Shown: positions 9,154 to 18,405 of the stretch, piece by piece
Layout of the letters: each line of letters starts with the position of its first letter
How positions within the stretch are numbered: the first letter of the stretch is position 1
Origin: Robiginitalea sp.
Lineage (GTDB): Bacteria; Bacteroidota; Bacteroidia; Flavobacteriales; Flavobacteriaceae
Length of the DNA stretch: 64,000 nt
Direction of reading: 5' to 3'
Assembly (NCBI GenBank): GCA_024638915.1
Contig: JAHEJJ010000006.1
Span: 1-64,000 of the forward strand
Notes under the pieces: generated by a model
Told to the model about the DNA's origin: nothing
Seen by the model: only the letters and a program-made list of their open reading frames with translations
Databases searched by the model: none
Translations under genes and position numbers: made by a program

Positions 9154-9457
9154 TTTTTTTGGTATTTGATTATCCCTACTCTCTTGGCTTTTCGGATGCG
9201 CCATATTCAGTTGGTGGTTACATCTTTCACCAGCTGTACTCCAATGTATTAAATATACAGCCTATTTTAATGTAATGCCCGGTATGAGAATATTTGAGCA
9301 TTGTTATCGCTCATCTAACCAGTTTTTAGAATTGTTGAATTATTCACAAGTTATGCCGGTGTTGTTATTCTAAATACAATTGACGAAACTCACTTTAAAT
9401 ACTTGTCATTATAACTTAACTTCGGCTTTTAAAGTTTAACTATCAATAGTTCGCTAA
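9154..9457. other. Divergent intergenic region upstream of ppc
   Basis: About 304 bp containing no credible gene. A TTG at 9380-9382 followed after 17 nt by TACTTG (9400-9405) is a weak candidate for the flavobacterial -33/-7 promoter of ppc. Nothing else stands out. Confidence 0.4.
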
Positions 9458-12232
9458 ATGCTGAACAAAACTAACATAGTAACACTGGCTACCCTGGAGG
9501 AAGAAATTGGGAAACCCTATCGGGATCTTCGATTTCTGCTTGAGGCCTTGGCAGAAGTTCTCCAAGAGAACGGGGAATCCAACATCGCACAAGATATTCC
9601 CTGGATAAATATCAATACTCCTGATACCCAGCTATCCGTTTCCAGGAGAGTTCAACTCTACTCACTGATCTTTCAGCTAGTCAATATGGTTGAAATCAAT
9701 CATGCGGTCCAACAACGTCGTGCTCTCGAGGATTCTGATATAACCAAGGTTAACGGGCTTTGGGCTCGTAGCCTGAACGACGCTATGAGCGAGGGAATTT
9801 CCGAGAAGGAAATTTTGGACGAATTGAAGCTCATAGACGTAGAACCTGTACTTACAGCGCATCCGACGGAAGCCAAACGCGCTACGGTGCTGGAACATCA
9901 CAGGGAACTCTATCTGCTGCTGGTGCAGATGGAAAACAGTATGTACTCCAGGCAAGAGATAAGGAATATTCGCGGTAATATTAAACTTGCCCTCTACAGA
10001 TTGTGGAAGACAGGCGAGATCTATCTAGAAAAACCGGATGTATCTTCAGAGCTGAGAAACATAAAACACTACCTGGTCAACGTTTTCCCCGAGGTCATTC
10101 CTATTGTCGATCGAAGACTGGAACAAGCCTTTGATCAAATGGGTGGCGATGTGGAACGTCTGAAATCCGAGCATGCCTATCCTAAGTTGCGATTCGGGAA
10201 CTGGGTTGGAGGAGATCGTGACGGACATCCCCTGGTTACCGCCGAGATCACGAAAGAAACCCTGCTGGTTTTGCGGCTGAACGCCTTTGTCGTGATACGT
10301 AGAAAGCTCGTAGAACTGGTACGCAAGATGAGTTTTAGCCATGATCTTGAGGTATGTTCTAAGAAGTATCAGGAGCGGGTCATGGCACTGGCCGCTGAAA
10401 TTGGCAATAACGGAGAAAAAGCATTGTTTCGCAATAAAGGGGAGGCTTTTAGGCAAATACTTCATTTGATGATCATAAAATTGCCTGTAGATACGGAACG
10501 CGGCCATGCCACGCGTCTCTCAGAACAGCCCGGCTCCTACCAGCACTCCAAAAGGCTCATAGAAGACCTAATGCTATTGCAGGAAGAATTAGTAAACTTT
10601 GGCGCCAGGGCTATCGCCTATCACGATGTCAAAGACGCCATCAGACTTGTGGAAGTTTTTGGCTTTCATCTCGCAGCGCTAGACATCAGGCAGAATAGTA
10701 CATTTCATGACAAAGCCATAACACGGCTTTTGCAGGCCGCACACCTCTCCGATACAGATTTTCAAAATTGGGACGAGTCTAAGAGGACCCGTTTTCTATT
10801 GGAAGAGTTAGAGTTGGCAAGACCTTTTATTCACCCCAAAATAAAACTTGAAAATGAGGCACTTGCGGTTATGGACTGCTACCGCCTTATCGAATCCCAT
10901 ACGGCCCAATACGGTTTTAATTGCCTCGGTTCGTTTATTGTAAGCATGACGCGATCGTTTTCCGACCTGATGGCGATCTATATTCTGGCCAGGGAGGCGG
11001 GCCTTGTTTTTATGGGTCCGGAAGGCCTGGTGTTGAAAGTCCATGTGGTACCGCTTCTTGAAACCATCGAAGATTTGGAAAACGGCCCTTTAATCCTGGA
11101 AAAATACTTTCAAACCCCAATAGTACAACGTTCTCTGGCCTACTACCAGAAAACCCGCGGCCTGAAAAGACCCCAGCAGCAGGTTATGGTCGGGTATAGT
11201 GACAGCAACAAGGACGGTGGTATTATCGCAAGCCAGTGGCATCTTTATAAGGCCCAGTACCGCATTACGGAGCTGGCAGAGCGATATGGTATAGATATCC
11301 GGTTTTTCCATGGGAAGGGAGGTTCCATCAGTCGTGGATCGGGGCCCACACACTACTTTCTCAGGGCGCTTCCCAATGGATCTCCAGGCGGACAAATACG
11401 ACTGACCGAACAAGGAGAGACCATTGCCCAGAAGTACGCCAATAAAGTAAACGCGGCATATAATCTGGAGTTGCTGGCGGCCAATACACTTTATAAGACA
11501 TTGATCGACAAAAAGGCCAACAGGCAATTCCATCCTAATGAATCGGTGGTCGAATGGCTTGCCAATGAGAGTAAAGCACAGTACGAAGCTCTGTTAAACA
11601 AAGAGGGATTTGTAGCGTATTTCCGCCAGGCTACCCCAATCGATGCTATCGAATCGAGTAAAATCGGGTCAAGGCCAGCTAAAAGGACGGGTGCCAATAC
11701 CCTGGCCGATTTAAGGGCTATTCCATGGGTATTTTCTTGGAGCCAGTCCAGATATCATATGACCAGTTGGTTCGGTTTGGGTTCTGCCTTGAAAAAGATG
11801 AAGGAGAAAAAGCCTGATTACTATAAGGCCTTACAAGAAGCACTGAAAACAGACCACTTCCTGCGATATGTCTTCACCAATGTAGACACCAGCCTAGCCG
11901 CCACCGATCCTTCGATAATGGAGGCTTATGCCCAGCTGGTGGAAGACAAGAAACTTAGACAACGATTCCTTTCGATATTTTTGGAGGAACTGGATCTGGC
12001 ACAAAAGCATATGTCGTTCTTGCTTCGAAGGAGCTTTCAGGAAAGGAGAAAAAACCATTATTACTCCAACCAACTGCGTGCGGTTTTAATGGAATCGCTT
12101 CATTATGAACAGATAGCACTATTAAAAAAATGGCGCGCGCAAAAAGAAAATGGACAGCCCTCGGAACAAATCCAGATTGAACTTCTGTTGACGATCAATG
12201 CCATCGCCGGTGCCAACAGGAATACCGGCTGA
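9458..12232 (+). CDS. ppc: Phosphoenolpyruvate carboxylase
   Basis: 924-residue cytosolic enzyme that carboxylates PEP with bicarbonate to oxaloacetate, replenishing the TCA cycle. Seen: the catalytic His135 in VLTAHPTEAKR, VGYSDSNKDGG, the Gly-rich loop FHGKGGSISRGSGPTHYFL, TGANTLADLRAIPWVFSW and a C-terminus NAIAGANRNTG that corresponds to the usual ...RNTG end. Slightly longer than the ~880 residues of the E. coli enzyme. The glycine-rich loop differs from the common HGRGGSVGRGGGP form by several substitutions, but the basic residue and Gly pattern are kept. Monocistronic; the next gene begins about 220 bp later. Confidence 0.96.
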   Translation: MLNKTNIVTLATLEEEIGKPYRDLRFLLEALAEVLQENGESNIAQDIPWININTPDTQLSVSRRVQLYSLIFQLVNMVEINHAVQQRRALEDSDITKVNGLWARSLNDAMSEGISEKEILDELKLIDVEPVLTAHPTEAKRATVLEHHRELYLLLVQMENSMYSRQEIRNIRGNIKLALYRLWKTGEIYLEKPDVSSELRNIKHYLVNVFPEVIPIVDRRLEQAFDQMGGDVERLKSEHAYPKLRFGNWVGGDRDGHPLVTAEITKETLLVLRLNAFVVIRRKLVELVRKMSFSHDLEVCSKKYQERVMALAAEIGNNGEKALFRNKGEAFRQILHLMIIKLPVDTERGHATRLSEQPGSYQHSKRLIEDLMLLQEELVNFGARAIAYHDVKDAIRLVEVFGFHLAALDIRQNSTFHDKAITRLLQAAHLSDTDFQNWDESKRTRFLLEELELARPFIHPKIKLENEALAVMDCYRLIESHTAQYGFNCLGSFIVSMTRSFSDLMAIYILAREAGLVFMGPEGLVLKVHVVPLLETIEDLENGPLILEKYFQTPIVQRSLAYYQKTRGLKRPQQQVMVGYSDSNKDGGIIASQWHLYKAQYRITELAERYGIDIRFFHGKGGSISRGSGPTHYFLRALPNGSPGGQIRLTEQGETIAQKYANKVNAAYNLELLAANTLYKTLIDKKANRQFHPNESVVEWLANESKAQYEALLNKEGFVAYFRQATPIDAIESSKIGSRPAKRTGANTLADLRAIPWVFSWSQSRYHMTSWFGLGSALKKMKEKKPDYYKALQEALKTDHFLRYVFTNVDTSLAATDPSIMEAYAQLVEDKKLRQRFLSIFLEELDLAQKHMSFLLRRSFQERRKNHYYSNQLRAVLMESLHYEQIALLKKWRAQKENGQPSEQIQIELLLTINAIAGANRNTG

Positions 12233-12454
12233 TATGGAGATTCAAATCATACAGTCATCAACTGTTGCTTGGTCAGTAGAAAAGTTCTTTTGGCAGGTTT
12301 TGCACAGATCGGCTGGGCCGCAGCTGGTAAACATAGAATTTCCAGTGGAATCACTACCTTTAGAAATGCGGCTGAAGGGCATTATCGCAGTGTTGAAATA
12401 TTCTTTCTACAGCGCCCCTGGCCCGAACGCCCGAGAACCATTTTATTATTTACT

Positions 12455-13891
12455 ATGAAGACGATTTATGCATTTGTTTTCCTGATACTTGTGATCTGTA
12501 GCTGTCGAGAAAAACCCTCTGAAATAGAAACCATACCGCACGATATCGAATGGTTAACTAGCGCGACAGGGGTGATTGGAGGCGCCATTCTGGTACCGGA
12601 AAACCATGATGATCCCGAGGGTAGTAAAATTAAAATCACCTATGCTGTATTGCGGGCGCAGGACACCACTACATCCAATTTTCCACTGATCTTCTTTGCC
12701 GGAGGCCCCGGTGGTAAAACGCTTAATCCCGGATTGGTCGACTTTTTAAAACAAGATCCGATCAGTGAAAAAAGGGATATTATTCTCTTTGATCAACGAG
12801 GTATCGGATACTCCTCCGACCTGCCTGATATGTCGCTCGACGCCTTTGATGTAATGGCCAAAGATGCCGATGAGTCTGAGGAATTAGTATTGATGCAGGA
12901 AATGATCGACCAGTATCAAAAGAAGTGTGCAAAAGAGGGTATTCAAACCCAGTATTACAATACGCATCAAAACGCAAAGGATGTGGGTATGCTCTTTCAA
13001 CATCTGGGCTATGAAAAATACAATTTGTTAGGTGGTTCTTATGGTACAAGGATCGCCAGAGTGGTTCAGGATATGTATCCAGAATATATACATACTTCAC
13101 TGTTAGATTCTCCTTCCCCACTGAGCGGGGACTTTCTCCTGGACCGACTTAGAAGTTATTCACTGGCCTTGAGCAGGATTTTTGATTATTGCGAACAAAA
13201 TCCGGATTGTAATGGGCTGTACCCCGATCTGGAGGATGATTATTTCCGCGCCTTGGACAAACTCAGTACAGAACCACTGACCATAGCTATGAACGACAGT
13301 ATGGAGGTAGTTATCAATGCACAGGACGGTGTTTACTTGTTACGCCGGCTTTTATACCAGGGTGATGCCCGTGAGAAAGCCCCCGAACTCATCAAGGCGT
13401 TTATCGAAGGCGAAGGGCCTGTTATCAACCAGGTACTAGACATAGAATACAGGTTGAGCGACGGACTCAACCTCAGCATGCTGTTGTCCGTTGAAAAATA
13501 CGAGCAATTCGATTTAAAGAATTCGGCTGAAGCCTTAGAGAAACACTATGAGAAATACCCGTTGATCCCTGTAAAGCTTGGATTTTTTGATGCCTTCTAC
13601 CAGGCAGGAATGTCGTGGCACGACGGCTACTTACCCCCTGCTGAACGTAAATTTCAAACATCGGATATCCCCACCCTGATATTTGTGAATCAATACGATC
13701 CGGTGACGCCTCCTGAAAACGGACATCGATTTATGGATGACCTGAGTAACGGAACCCTGTTAATACTCGATGAAGGCGGGCATGGGGCCGGGAACCGGGA
13801 ATGCAAAGACCAGGTGATGAATGCGTTTATGGATGACCCTGCATCAGAACTAAATACCTCCTGTTTGAAGCTCTATCATAATGCGGATTAG
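12455..13891 (+). CDS. Alpha/beta-hydrolase lipoprotein (TAP-like aminopeptidase)
   Basis: 478 residues from ATG 12455, chosen because it opens a lipoprotein signal peptide (MKTIYAFVFLILVICSC, Cys17 acylated); the frame is open further upstream but that part has no coding character. Alpha/beta-hydrolase core: oxyanion region FAGGPGG (81-87), DQRGIGYS, nucleophile Ser195 in GGSYGTR, Asp in FVNQYDPVTP (about 413) and His in GGHGAG (about 443). This is the layout of proline iminopeptidase / tripeptidyl aminopeptidase-like enzymes, acting on peptides in the periplasm or at the outer membrane. Confidence 0.88.
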   Translation: MKTIYAFVFLILVICSCREKPSEIETIPHDIEWLTSATGVIGGAILVPENHDDPEGSKIKITYAVLRAQDTTTSNFPLIFFAGGPGGKTLNPGLVDFLKQDPISEKRDIILFDQRGIGYSSDLPDMSLDAFDVMAKDADESEELVLMQEMIDQYQKKCAKEGIQTQYYNTHQNAKDVGMLFQHLGYEKYNLLGGSYGTRIARVVQDMYPEYIHTSLLDSPSPLSGDFLLDRLRSYSLALSRIFDYCEQNPDCNGLYPDLEDDYFRALDKLSTEPLTIAMNDSMEVVINAQDGVYLLRRLLYQGDAREKAPELIKAFIEGEGPVINQVLDIEYRLSDGLNLSMLLSVEKYEQFDLKNSAEALEKHYEKYPLIPVKLGFFDAFYQAGMSWHDGYLPPAERKFQTSDIPTLIFVNQYDPVTPPENGHRFMDDLSNGTLLILDEGGHGAGNRECKDQVMNAFMDDPASELNTSCLKLYHNAD

Positions 13892-13955
13892 GGAGCTGTA
13901 ACAAAGATGTTATCAGCCGTAGTTTAGTTAGGCCTTTGACAAACCAGGCTATAAG

Positions 13956-15020
13956 CTACAACCATTTCCTTTGCCTGAAAAAATATATCATCCCAAGGGC
14001 AACCACAATTAATGCGCCCCAGAAGATCGGATAGGCATACGGATATTTTAGTTCGGGCAGATATTCGAAATTCGTCCCATAAATACCGGCCAGGAAAGTA
14101 AGCGGGATAAAGACCACTGAGAAAATAGTTAGTACCCTGATAATATCATTGAGCTTGTTGTTTAGGGCCGAATTATAAATATTGATCTGATCGTTCAGCA
14201 TTTCTTTATAGATCTCAATCGCTTCGGTGGCATGGGTGATATGGTCCTCCAGATCGTTCAGATAAGGAAGGGTAAAATCGTCTATCAGCTCTGAGTCCGA
14301 TCGTTTAAACTTTGATACCAGTTCGCGCATAGGTCTGATCGTTTTTCTAAGAAAATTGATCTCTTTCTTATAGAGGTTAATCTTCTCCAATAATTCCTGC
14401 CGTGGCTGTTGCAAAAGTTCCTCTTCAATACGCTCTATTCGCTCTCCAAAAGTTTCGATGATTTCCATATAACGGTCCGAAACAGCATCCAGCATGGAAA
14501 AGGCTAGATAGTCACTCGATCGTTGCCTTATCTTGGTCGTTGGTCTCAAGAGACGTTCGCGGATGGGGTCAAAAACATCCCTTGGGATCTCCTGAAAGGT
14601 AATCAGCAAGTCTTTCACTATGATCAGACTGATTTGCTCACTTTCTATCTTTTCGGTTTCAAAATCAAAATGCAGCATTTTGACCACCATAAACAATTGC
14701 CCGTCAAATTCTTCGAACTTGGGGCGTTGACCAGTATTCAACACATCTTCCTGTAAAAGCAGGTGCAATCTGAATTGATTCCCGATTTTCTCAACAAGTT
14801 GAGCATCATGCACCCCAACTACATTGAGCCAGCCATTAAGGTCCGGCTTTTGCAATACTGATAGTTCCGTTTTGCGGACCTTTGCCATTTCCACTATCTG
14901 CTCCGAATTATAGGAAACGAATTCCATCTGTGATTTGTCTACCTTTTGAGTACCCACAAAAATGAGGGATCCGGGAGCGGTACCCTTCTTCTCCAACCTT
15001 TTTTTTAGAAATCTAGCCAT
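13956..15020 (-). CDS. corA: CorA-type magnesium/cobalt channel
   Basis: 354-residue inner-membrane divalent cation channel: a large cytoplasmic N-terminal domain, a long helix, and two C-terminal membrane segments (VLTIFSVVFIPLTFLAGI and the last ~22 residues). The loop between them reads YGTNFEYLPEL. The standard selectivity motif is Gly-Met-Asn, so Met is replaced by Thr here. The N-terminus overlaps the end of the MscS gene by 8 bp, so the two form an mscS-corA operon, likely for ion and osmotic balance. Confidence 0.93.
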   Translation of the reverse strand: MARFLKKRLEKKGTAPGSLIFVGTQKVDKSQMEFVSYNSEQIVEMAKVRKTELSVLQKPDLNGWLNVVGVHDAQLVEKIGNQFRLHLLLQEDVLNTGQRPKFEEFDGQLFMVVKMLHFDFETEKIESEQISLIIVKDLLITFQEIPRDVFDPIRERLLRPTTKIRQRSSDYLAFSMLDAVSDRYMEIIETFGERIERIEEELLQQPRQELLEKINLYKKEINFLRKTIRPMRELVSKFKRSDSELIDDFTLPYLNDLEDHITHATEAIEIYKEMLNDQINIYNSALNNKLNDIIRVLTIFSVVFIPLTFLAGIYGTNFEYLPELKYPYAYPIFWGALIVVALGMIYFFRQRKWL

Positions 15021-15861
15021 CTTCTTTCTGCAATATTACTTTTCGATGCGGGAAAGGTATTTCGATACCTTCCCGATCAAATCGTTCCTTTATTGATTTT
15101 AACAAGTCGCATTTCATCTGAAATCCTTCAGCCGGATTGGCTGACCAAAGGGTTGCCCTCAACTGAATAGAGGAATCAGCCCATGATAACACCCTTATAA
15201 TTACCTGGGGAAACCCTGCCTCTATATCTTCCTCGGTGCGTGCGTCGATTAGTAAAGGGTGCTTCATGGCTTCTTCTCTTATAATATCCATGGCATGATC
15301 GATATTGGCGCTGTAGCCGATTCCGAAATACACCTGATTACCCACCTTTTCGTCGTTGATGTGGAAGTTGTGAATCACCTCCGAACTCATAACCGAGTTC
15401 GGGATTATAAATCGTTTGTTCTCTATGTCCTGTATCACCGTATGTCTTAAGGTGATATCTTCTACCGTACCAAAAAATTGTTTAGCAATCTCAACGGTGT
15501 CCCCTACCCTAACCGGTTTAAAGATCACGATAAAGATCCCGCTGATGATGTTTGCAAATGCGGCCTGGGAGGCAAATCCTATGATCGCTGCCAATATCCC
15601 TGCTCCGGCAAATAATGTAACCCCAAATTGCCTCAATTCCGGAATGGAATACATAATTACAATCAAGGCTGTAAGATAAACGACAAAGCTCAGCGCATTT
15701 TTAAGAAAGTAGTAATGAGTTGGATCTACATTGAGGATTTTGGATGATCGATTCAGGAATTTGCCCAATAAAAACCGAAGGATTTTAAGGATAATAAAGG
15801 CTACAAGTGATACCACTACCACCAATATCATGTAGTCCAAAAATTTATTCCCTGTAGACAT
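15013..15861 (-). CDS. Small-conductance mechanosensitive channel (MscS family)
   Basis: 282 residues: two to three N-terminal membrane segments, then the Gly/Ala-rich pore helix and beta domain beginning GAGILAAIIGFASQAAFANIISG, and the C-terminal alpha/beta domain ending IPFPHRKVIL, a near-standard MscS tail. It opens under membrane tension to release osmolytes. First gene of a two-gene operon with corA. The pore helix carries the usual small-residue pattern. Confidence 0.93.
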   Translation of the reverse strand: MSTGNKFLDYMILVVVVSLVAFIILKILRFLLGKFLNRSSKILNVDPTHYYFLKNALSFVVYLTALIVIMYSIPELRQFGVTLFAGAGILAAIIGFASQAAFANIISGIFIVIFKPVRVGDTVEIAKQFFGTVEDITLRHTVIQDIENKRFIIPNSVMSSEVIHNFHINDEKVGNQVYFGIGYSANIDHAMDIIREEAMKHPLLIDARTEEDIEAGFPQVIIRVLSWADSSIQLRATLWSANPAEGFQMKCDLLKSIKERFDREGIEIPFPHRKVILQKEDG

Positions 15862-16029
15862 GATCAGACTAATATCCGAATCTTTTCACAGGAATTCAAT
15901 TTAAAGTTCCAAAACTATCCGAATCGCTTCCATTAGCTGATGAAGAAATAGGAGAAAGTCGCCCAGGATTAATTTAAGGAGCTTGTCGAATAAAATATAT
16001 TCTATACTTTTAAAAACAATATACTCCGA

Positions 16030-16707
16030 ATGAAGTATCTCTGTCTTTGGACACTTATTCTTATCATTCTTTCGATTTTCAGCCTGGGAAACTCGTACAT
16101 ATTCGCTCAGGATAGCGCTGTTGATTCTATCGGCACTCCCTTTAGAAAAGGCCGGTGGATTACAGGAATCAGCGGCACGATAAGCTCTAGCGTCAACGAA
16201 ACCAAGAGCACCGGCGAAAGGACTACTAGTAACGCATACGCCCTGAATATAGTTGGCGGACAATTCTTCAAGGAACGATGGCTGGTGGGTGGAATCGTAC
16301 AGATGAATCGTTCCGATGCTGAAGGACTGACAGACCTTAAAACTGAAAGTTTATTTCTTGGACCCTTGATCACACGCTATTTTTCGGATACGGAACGAGG
16401 GTCTTTGTATTTAACACTAGCTCCCGGGTATACCCGCAATAACAATACGATAAGGTTTATAGATGACCTCGATGAAAACCTGGAAGAATCCGAAGGCAGT
16501 GGATTTGGTTTTATTATCAACCTTGGATATTCCTACGTGGTATTCGACCGCATAGCTTTTGATATAGGTGTAGCCATAACACAGAGTTGGCTAAATGTTG
16601 AACGCCGTCTCGAACCCGGTGAAGTTGTTTTTTCAGACGATATCAACTTACGTGATATCTCTTTTTCCTTCGGATTCAGGGTATTGCTCGATAGATTATT
16701 GCAATGA
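16030..16707 (+). CDS. Outer-membrane beta-barrel protein
   Basis: 225 residues with a signal peptide (MKYLCLWTLILIILSIFSLG, cleavage after about residue 27) and a body of short amphipathic strands ending in aromatic residues, closing with FSFGFRVLLDRLLQ. This fits the small 'outer membrane protein beta-barrel' family common in Bacteroidota. It shares 4 bp (ATGA) with the next gene, an Omp85-type barrel, so translation is probably coupled. Specific role unknown. Confidence 0.75.
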   Translation: MKYLCLWTLILIILSIFSLGNSYIFAQDSAVDSIGTPFRKGRWITGISGTISSSVNETKSTGERTTSNAYALNIVGGQFFKERWLVGGIVQMNRSDAEGLTDLKTESLFLGPLITRYFSDTERGSLYLTLAPGYTRNNNTIRFIDDLDENLEESEGSGFGFIINLGYSYVVFDRIAFDIGVAITQSWLNVERRLEPGEVVFSDDINLRDISFSFGFRVLLDRLLQ

Positions 16708-17825
16708 TTCGGAAAATAATTTTACTCATTTGCCTGTTGATTTTGGCACCCTTAGTGGGGATAAGCCAGGAGCGTGGAGAAGAGGCAATCGTAAAAACCG
16801 ATACGCTGAGGAGAGATAAGAACGTGCAGATACTAGGGCTCCCGGTGGTATTCTACACGCCAGAAACAAAATTTGGATTCGGCGGCGGGGGTCAGCTTTT
16901 TCTGCTCAGCGACAAGGCTAGATTCAACAACCGCATCTCGAATGTTCTGGTCACAGCGATCTACACCACCAATAAACAACTGATCTTTGAAGCGCTTCCT
17001 GAAATCTATCTGGGAAAAGGCAACTATTTTATCGATGCCAGTTACCGGTTTGAGATCTTTCCCAATTCATTCTGGGGCCTCGGGCCAAACACCTTAGAAG
17101 AAGATAGGGAGATCTATGATCAGACCAGTCACATCCTTGAAGCCAATTTTCTTAAGCGCCTCCCGCCCAACCTGAACTTCGGTTTCACCTTTCGCTTCGC
17201 TAACCATCAGATCACCGAAGTAGAAGAAGGCGGTTTGCTAGATTCAGGATTGATCCCCGGTAGTGACCGTGCAGTGATCACAGGATTCGGCGCGATCTTC
17301 AACCTCGATGACCGTGATGATGTCGGTTCGGCAACCTCCGGAAATTATTTGTCTTTTGGTGCCCGTTATTCCAGTAAATTGCTGGGAGCCACTCAGGGCT
17401 TTAATACCTTTATCCTCGATCTTCGAACCTACAGGCCTATCGGTAAGAAAAGTGTTTTTGCTGCACAGCTCTACCTGGAGAATCACTTTGGGGAGGTGCC
17501 CTTTCAAGGCCAGGCGGCATTCGGAGGCAGCAAAGGGGCGCGTGGATATTTTAAAGGCCGGTTTATAGATAAACATATGTATGTCTTGCAGGGTGAGTAC
17601 CGTTATAGGTTCCATCCGCGCTGGGCCGTTAATGCTTTTGGACTCTTTGGCAGTGTAAACAACGAAGCCAGGGAACTCTACAGGTTCGAAAACCTCAAAC
17701 CCTCTCTGGGGGCCGGTTTACGTTATAAGATCCTGAAAGACAAAAGCACCTGGCTACGAATTGATTATGGTGCAGGAAAAGATGGCCAAAACGGAATATA
17801 TTTCGGGGTTAACGAGGTGTTTTAA
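16704..17825 (+). CDS. Omp85/BamA-superfamily outer-membrane protein without POTRA domains
   Basis: 373 residues: signal peptide (MIRKIILLICLLILAPLVG), then a barrel domain of the bacterial surface antigen type (D15/PF01103-like). Seen: NLDDRDDVGSATSGNYLSFG (the conserved DxRD...GxY strand), GGSKGARGY (the conserved L6-loop region, RGY) and the C-terminal strand ending GVNEVF. It is too short to hold POTRA repeats, like the single-domain Omp85 proteins that accompany lipases or stand alone. Translationally coupled to the upstream barrel gene. Confidence 0.85.
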   Translation: MIRKIILLICLLILAPLVGISQERGEEAIVKTDTLRRDKNVQILGLPVVFYTPETKFGFGGGGQLFLLSDKARFNNRISNVLVTAIYTTNKQLIFEALPEIYLGKGNYFIDASYRFEIFPNSFWGLGPNTLEEDREIYDQTSHILEANFLKRLPPNLNFGFTFRFANHQITEVEEGGLLDSGLIPGSDRAVITGFGAIFNLDDRDDVGSATSGNYLSFGARYSSKLLGATQGFNTFILDLRTYRPIGKKSVFAAQLYLENHFGEVPFQGQAAFGGSKGARGYFKGRFIDKHMYVLQGEYRYRFHPRWAVNAFGLFGSVNNEARELYRFENLKPSLGAGLRYKILKDKSTWLRIDYGAGKDGQNGIYFGVNEVF

Positions 17826-18009
17826 ATCGTAATTCTTTTCGTAGGCAATGACTAAGTTGAACCTTTACTATTCCTCTCAAAAATCAAAGTTGCACCAGTG
17901 ATTGATATCCTTTTTTATTTGCCGCACGGGACCAAGCACCGATCAATTCAAAAATAATGTGCAACTGAGTTACAATCCAATGGAATAATCGATCATTTTT
18001 AATAAATTT

Positions 18010-18054
18010 TGTTTAATCATTAACATTATTTATTAAACATTTTTCAGACCTTTG
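18010..18054 (+). promoter_or_regulatory. Operator/promoter of the photolyase operon (TGTTTAAT-N14-ATTAAACA)
   Basis: Perfect 8-bp inverted repeat: TGTTTAAT at 18010-18017 and ATTAAACA at 18032-18039, 14 nt apart, with a further half-site TTAACA at 18020-18025. Seven nt after the right arm comes GACCTTTG (18047-18054), one mismatch from the flavobacterial -7 element TAnnTTTG. The start codon is 55 bp after the right arm. The same arrangement recurs upstream of folE (21558-21602). The bound protein is not known; the CarH-like regulator at 40111 is the best candidate in this window. Confidence 0.7.
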
Positions 18055-18093
18055 AATTAATAGAGGTGGTAATACCTTACTTAAAAATTCATT

Positions 18094-18258
18094 ATGTTCA
18101 ATTTATTTAAAAAGAAGTCCGAGAAAGAAGTACTGCAGGAACGCTATCGAAAATTGATGGAAGAGTCACATAAGCTTTCCCACGTGAACCGAAAGCGGGC
18201 CGATGATAAAGTATTTGAGGCTGAAGAGGTTTTGAAAAAACTTGAAAAGCTGGCATAG
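18094..18258 (+). CDS. Lacal_2735-family small protein
   Basis: 54 residues: MFNLFKKKSEKEVLQERYRK then a charged, coiled-coil-like helix ending VLKKLEKLA. It matches the pattern of the small Lacal_2735-type proteins of flavobacteria. First gene after the conserved operator and 6 bp before the DUF2256 gene in the same frame, so it appears to head the photolyase operon. Function unknown; the charged helix suggests a small adaptor or stress protein. Confidence 0.8.
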   Translation: MFNLFKKKSEKEVLQERYRKLMEESHKLSHVNRKRADDKVFEAEEVLKKLEKLA

Positions 18259-18264
18259 TTAAAT

Positions 18265-18405
18265 TTGCACACAAAGCAACATTTGCCCGAAAAATTATGC
18301 CCAGTATGCCAACGTCCTTTCACATGGCGCAAAAAATGGGCTCGGAATTGGGACATGGTTATCTATTGCAGTGAAAAATGCAGAAGGAACAAAAAACAGG
18401 ACTAG
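18265..18405 (+). CDS. DUF2256 zinc-ribbon-like protein
   Basis: 46 residues starting at TTG 18265 (or a little later), with [19 protein letters not shown] followed by YCSEKCRR. The paired CxxC and CxxxC patterns suggest a zinc-binding knuckle. This is DUF2256, a tiny family that in many marine bacteria sits directly before cryptochrome/photolyase genes, as it does here: its end overlaps the start of the cryptochrome by 28 bp. Role unknown, but the linkage points to a part in photolyase function or expression. Confidence 0.85.
   Translation: MHTKQHLPEKLCPVCQRPFTWRKKWARNWDMVIYCSEKCRRNKKQD

Noticed and set aside
12269-12454. N-terminal extension of the alpha/beta-hydrolase
   Set aside because: The extra 62 codons have no signal peptide or family match, while ATG 12455 opens a clean lipoprotein signal.
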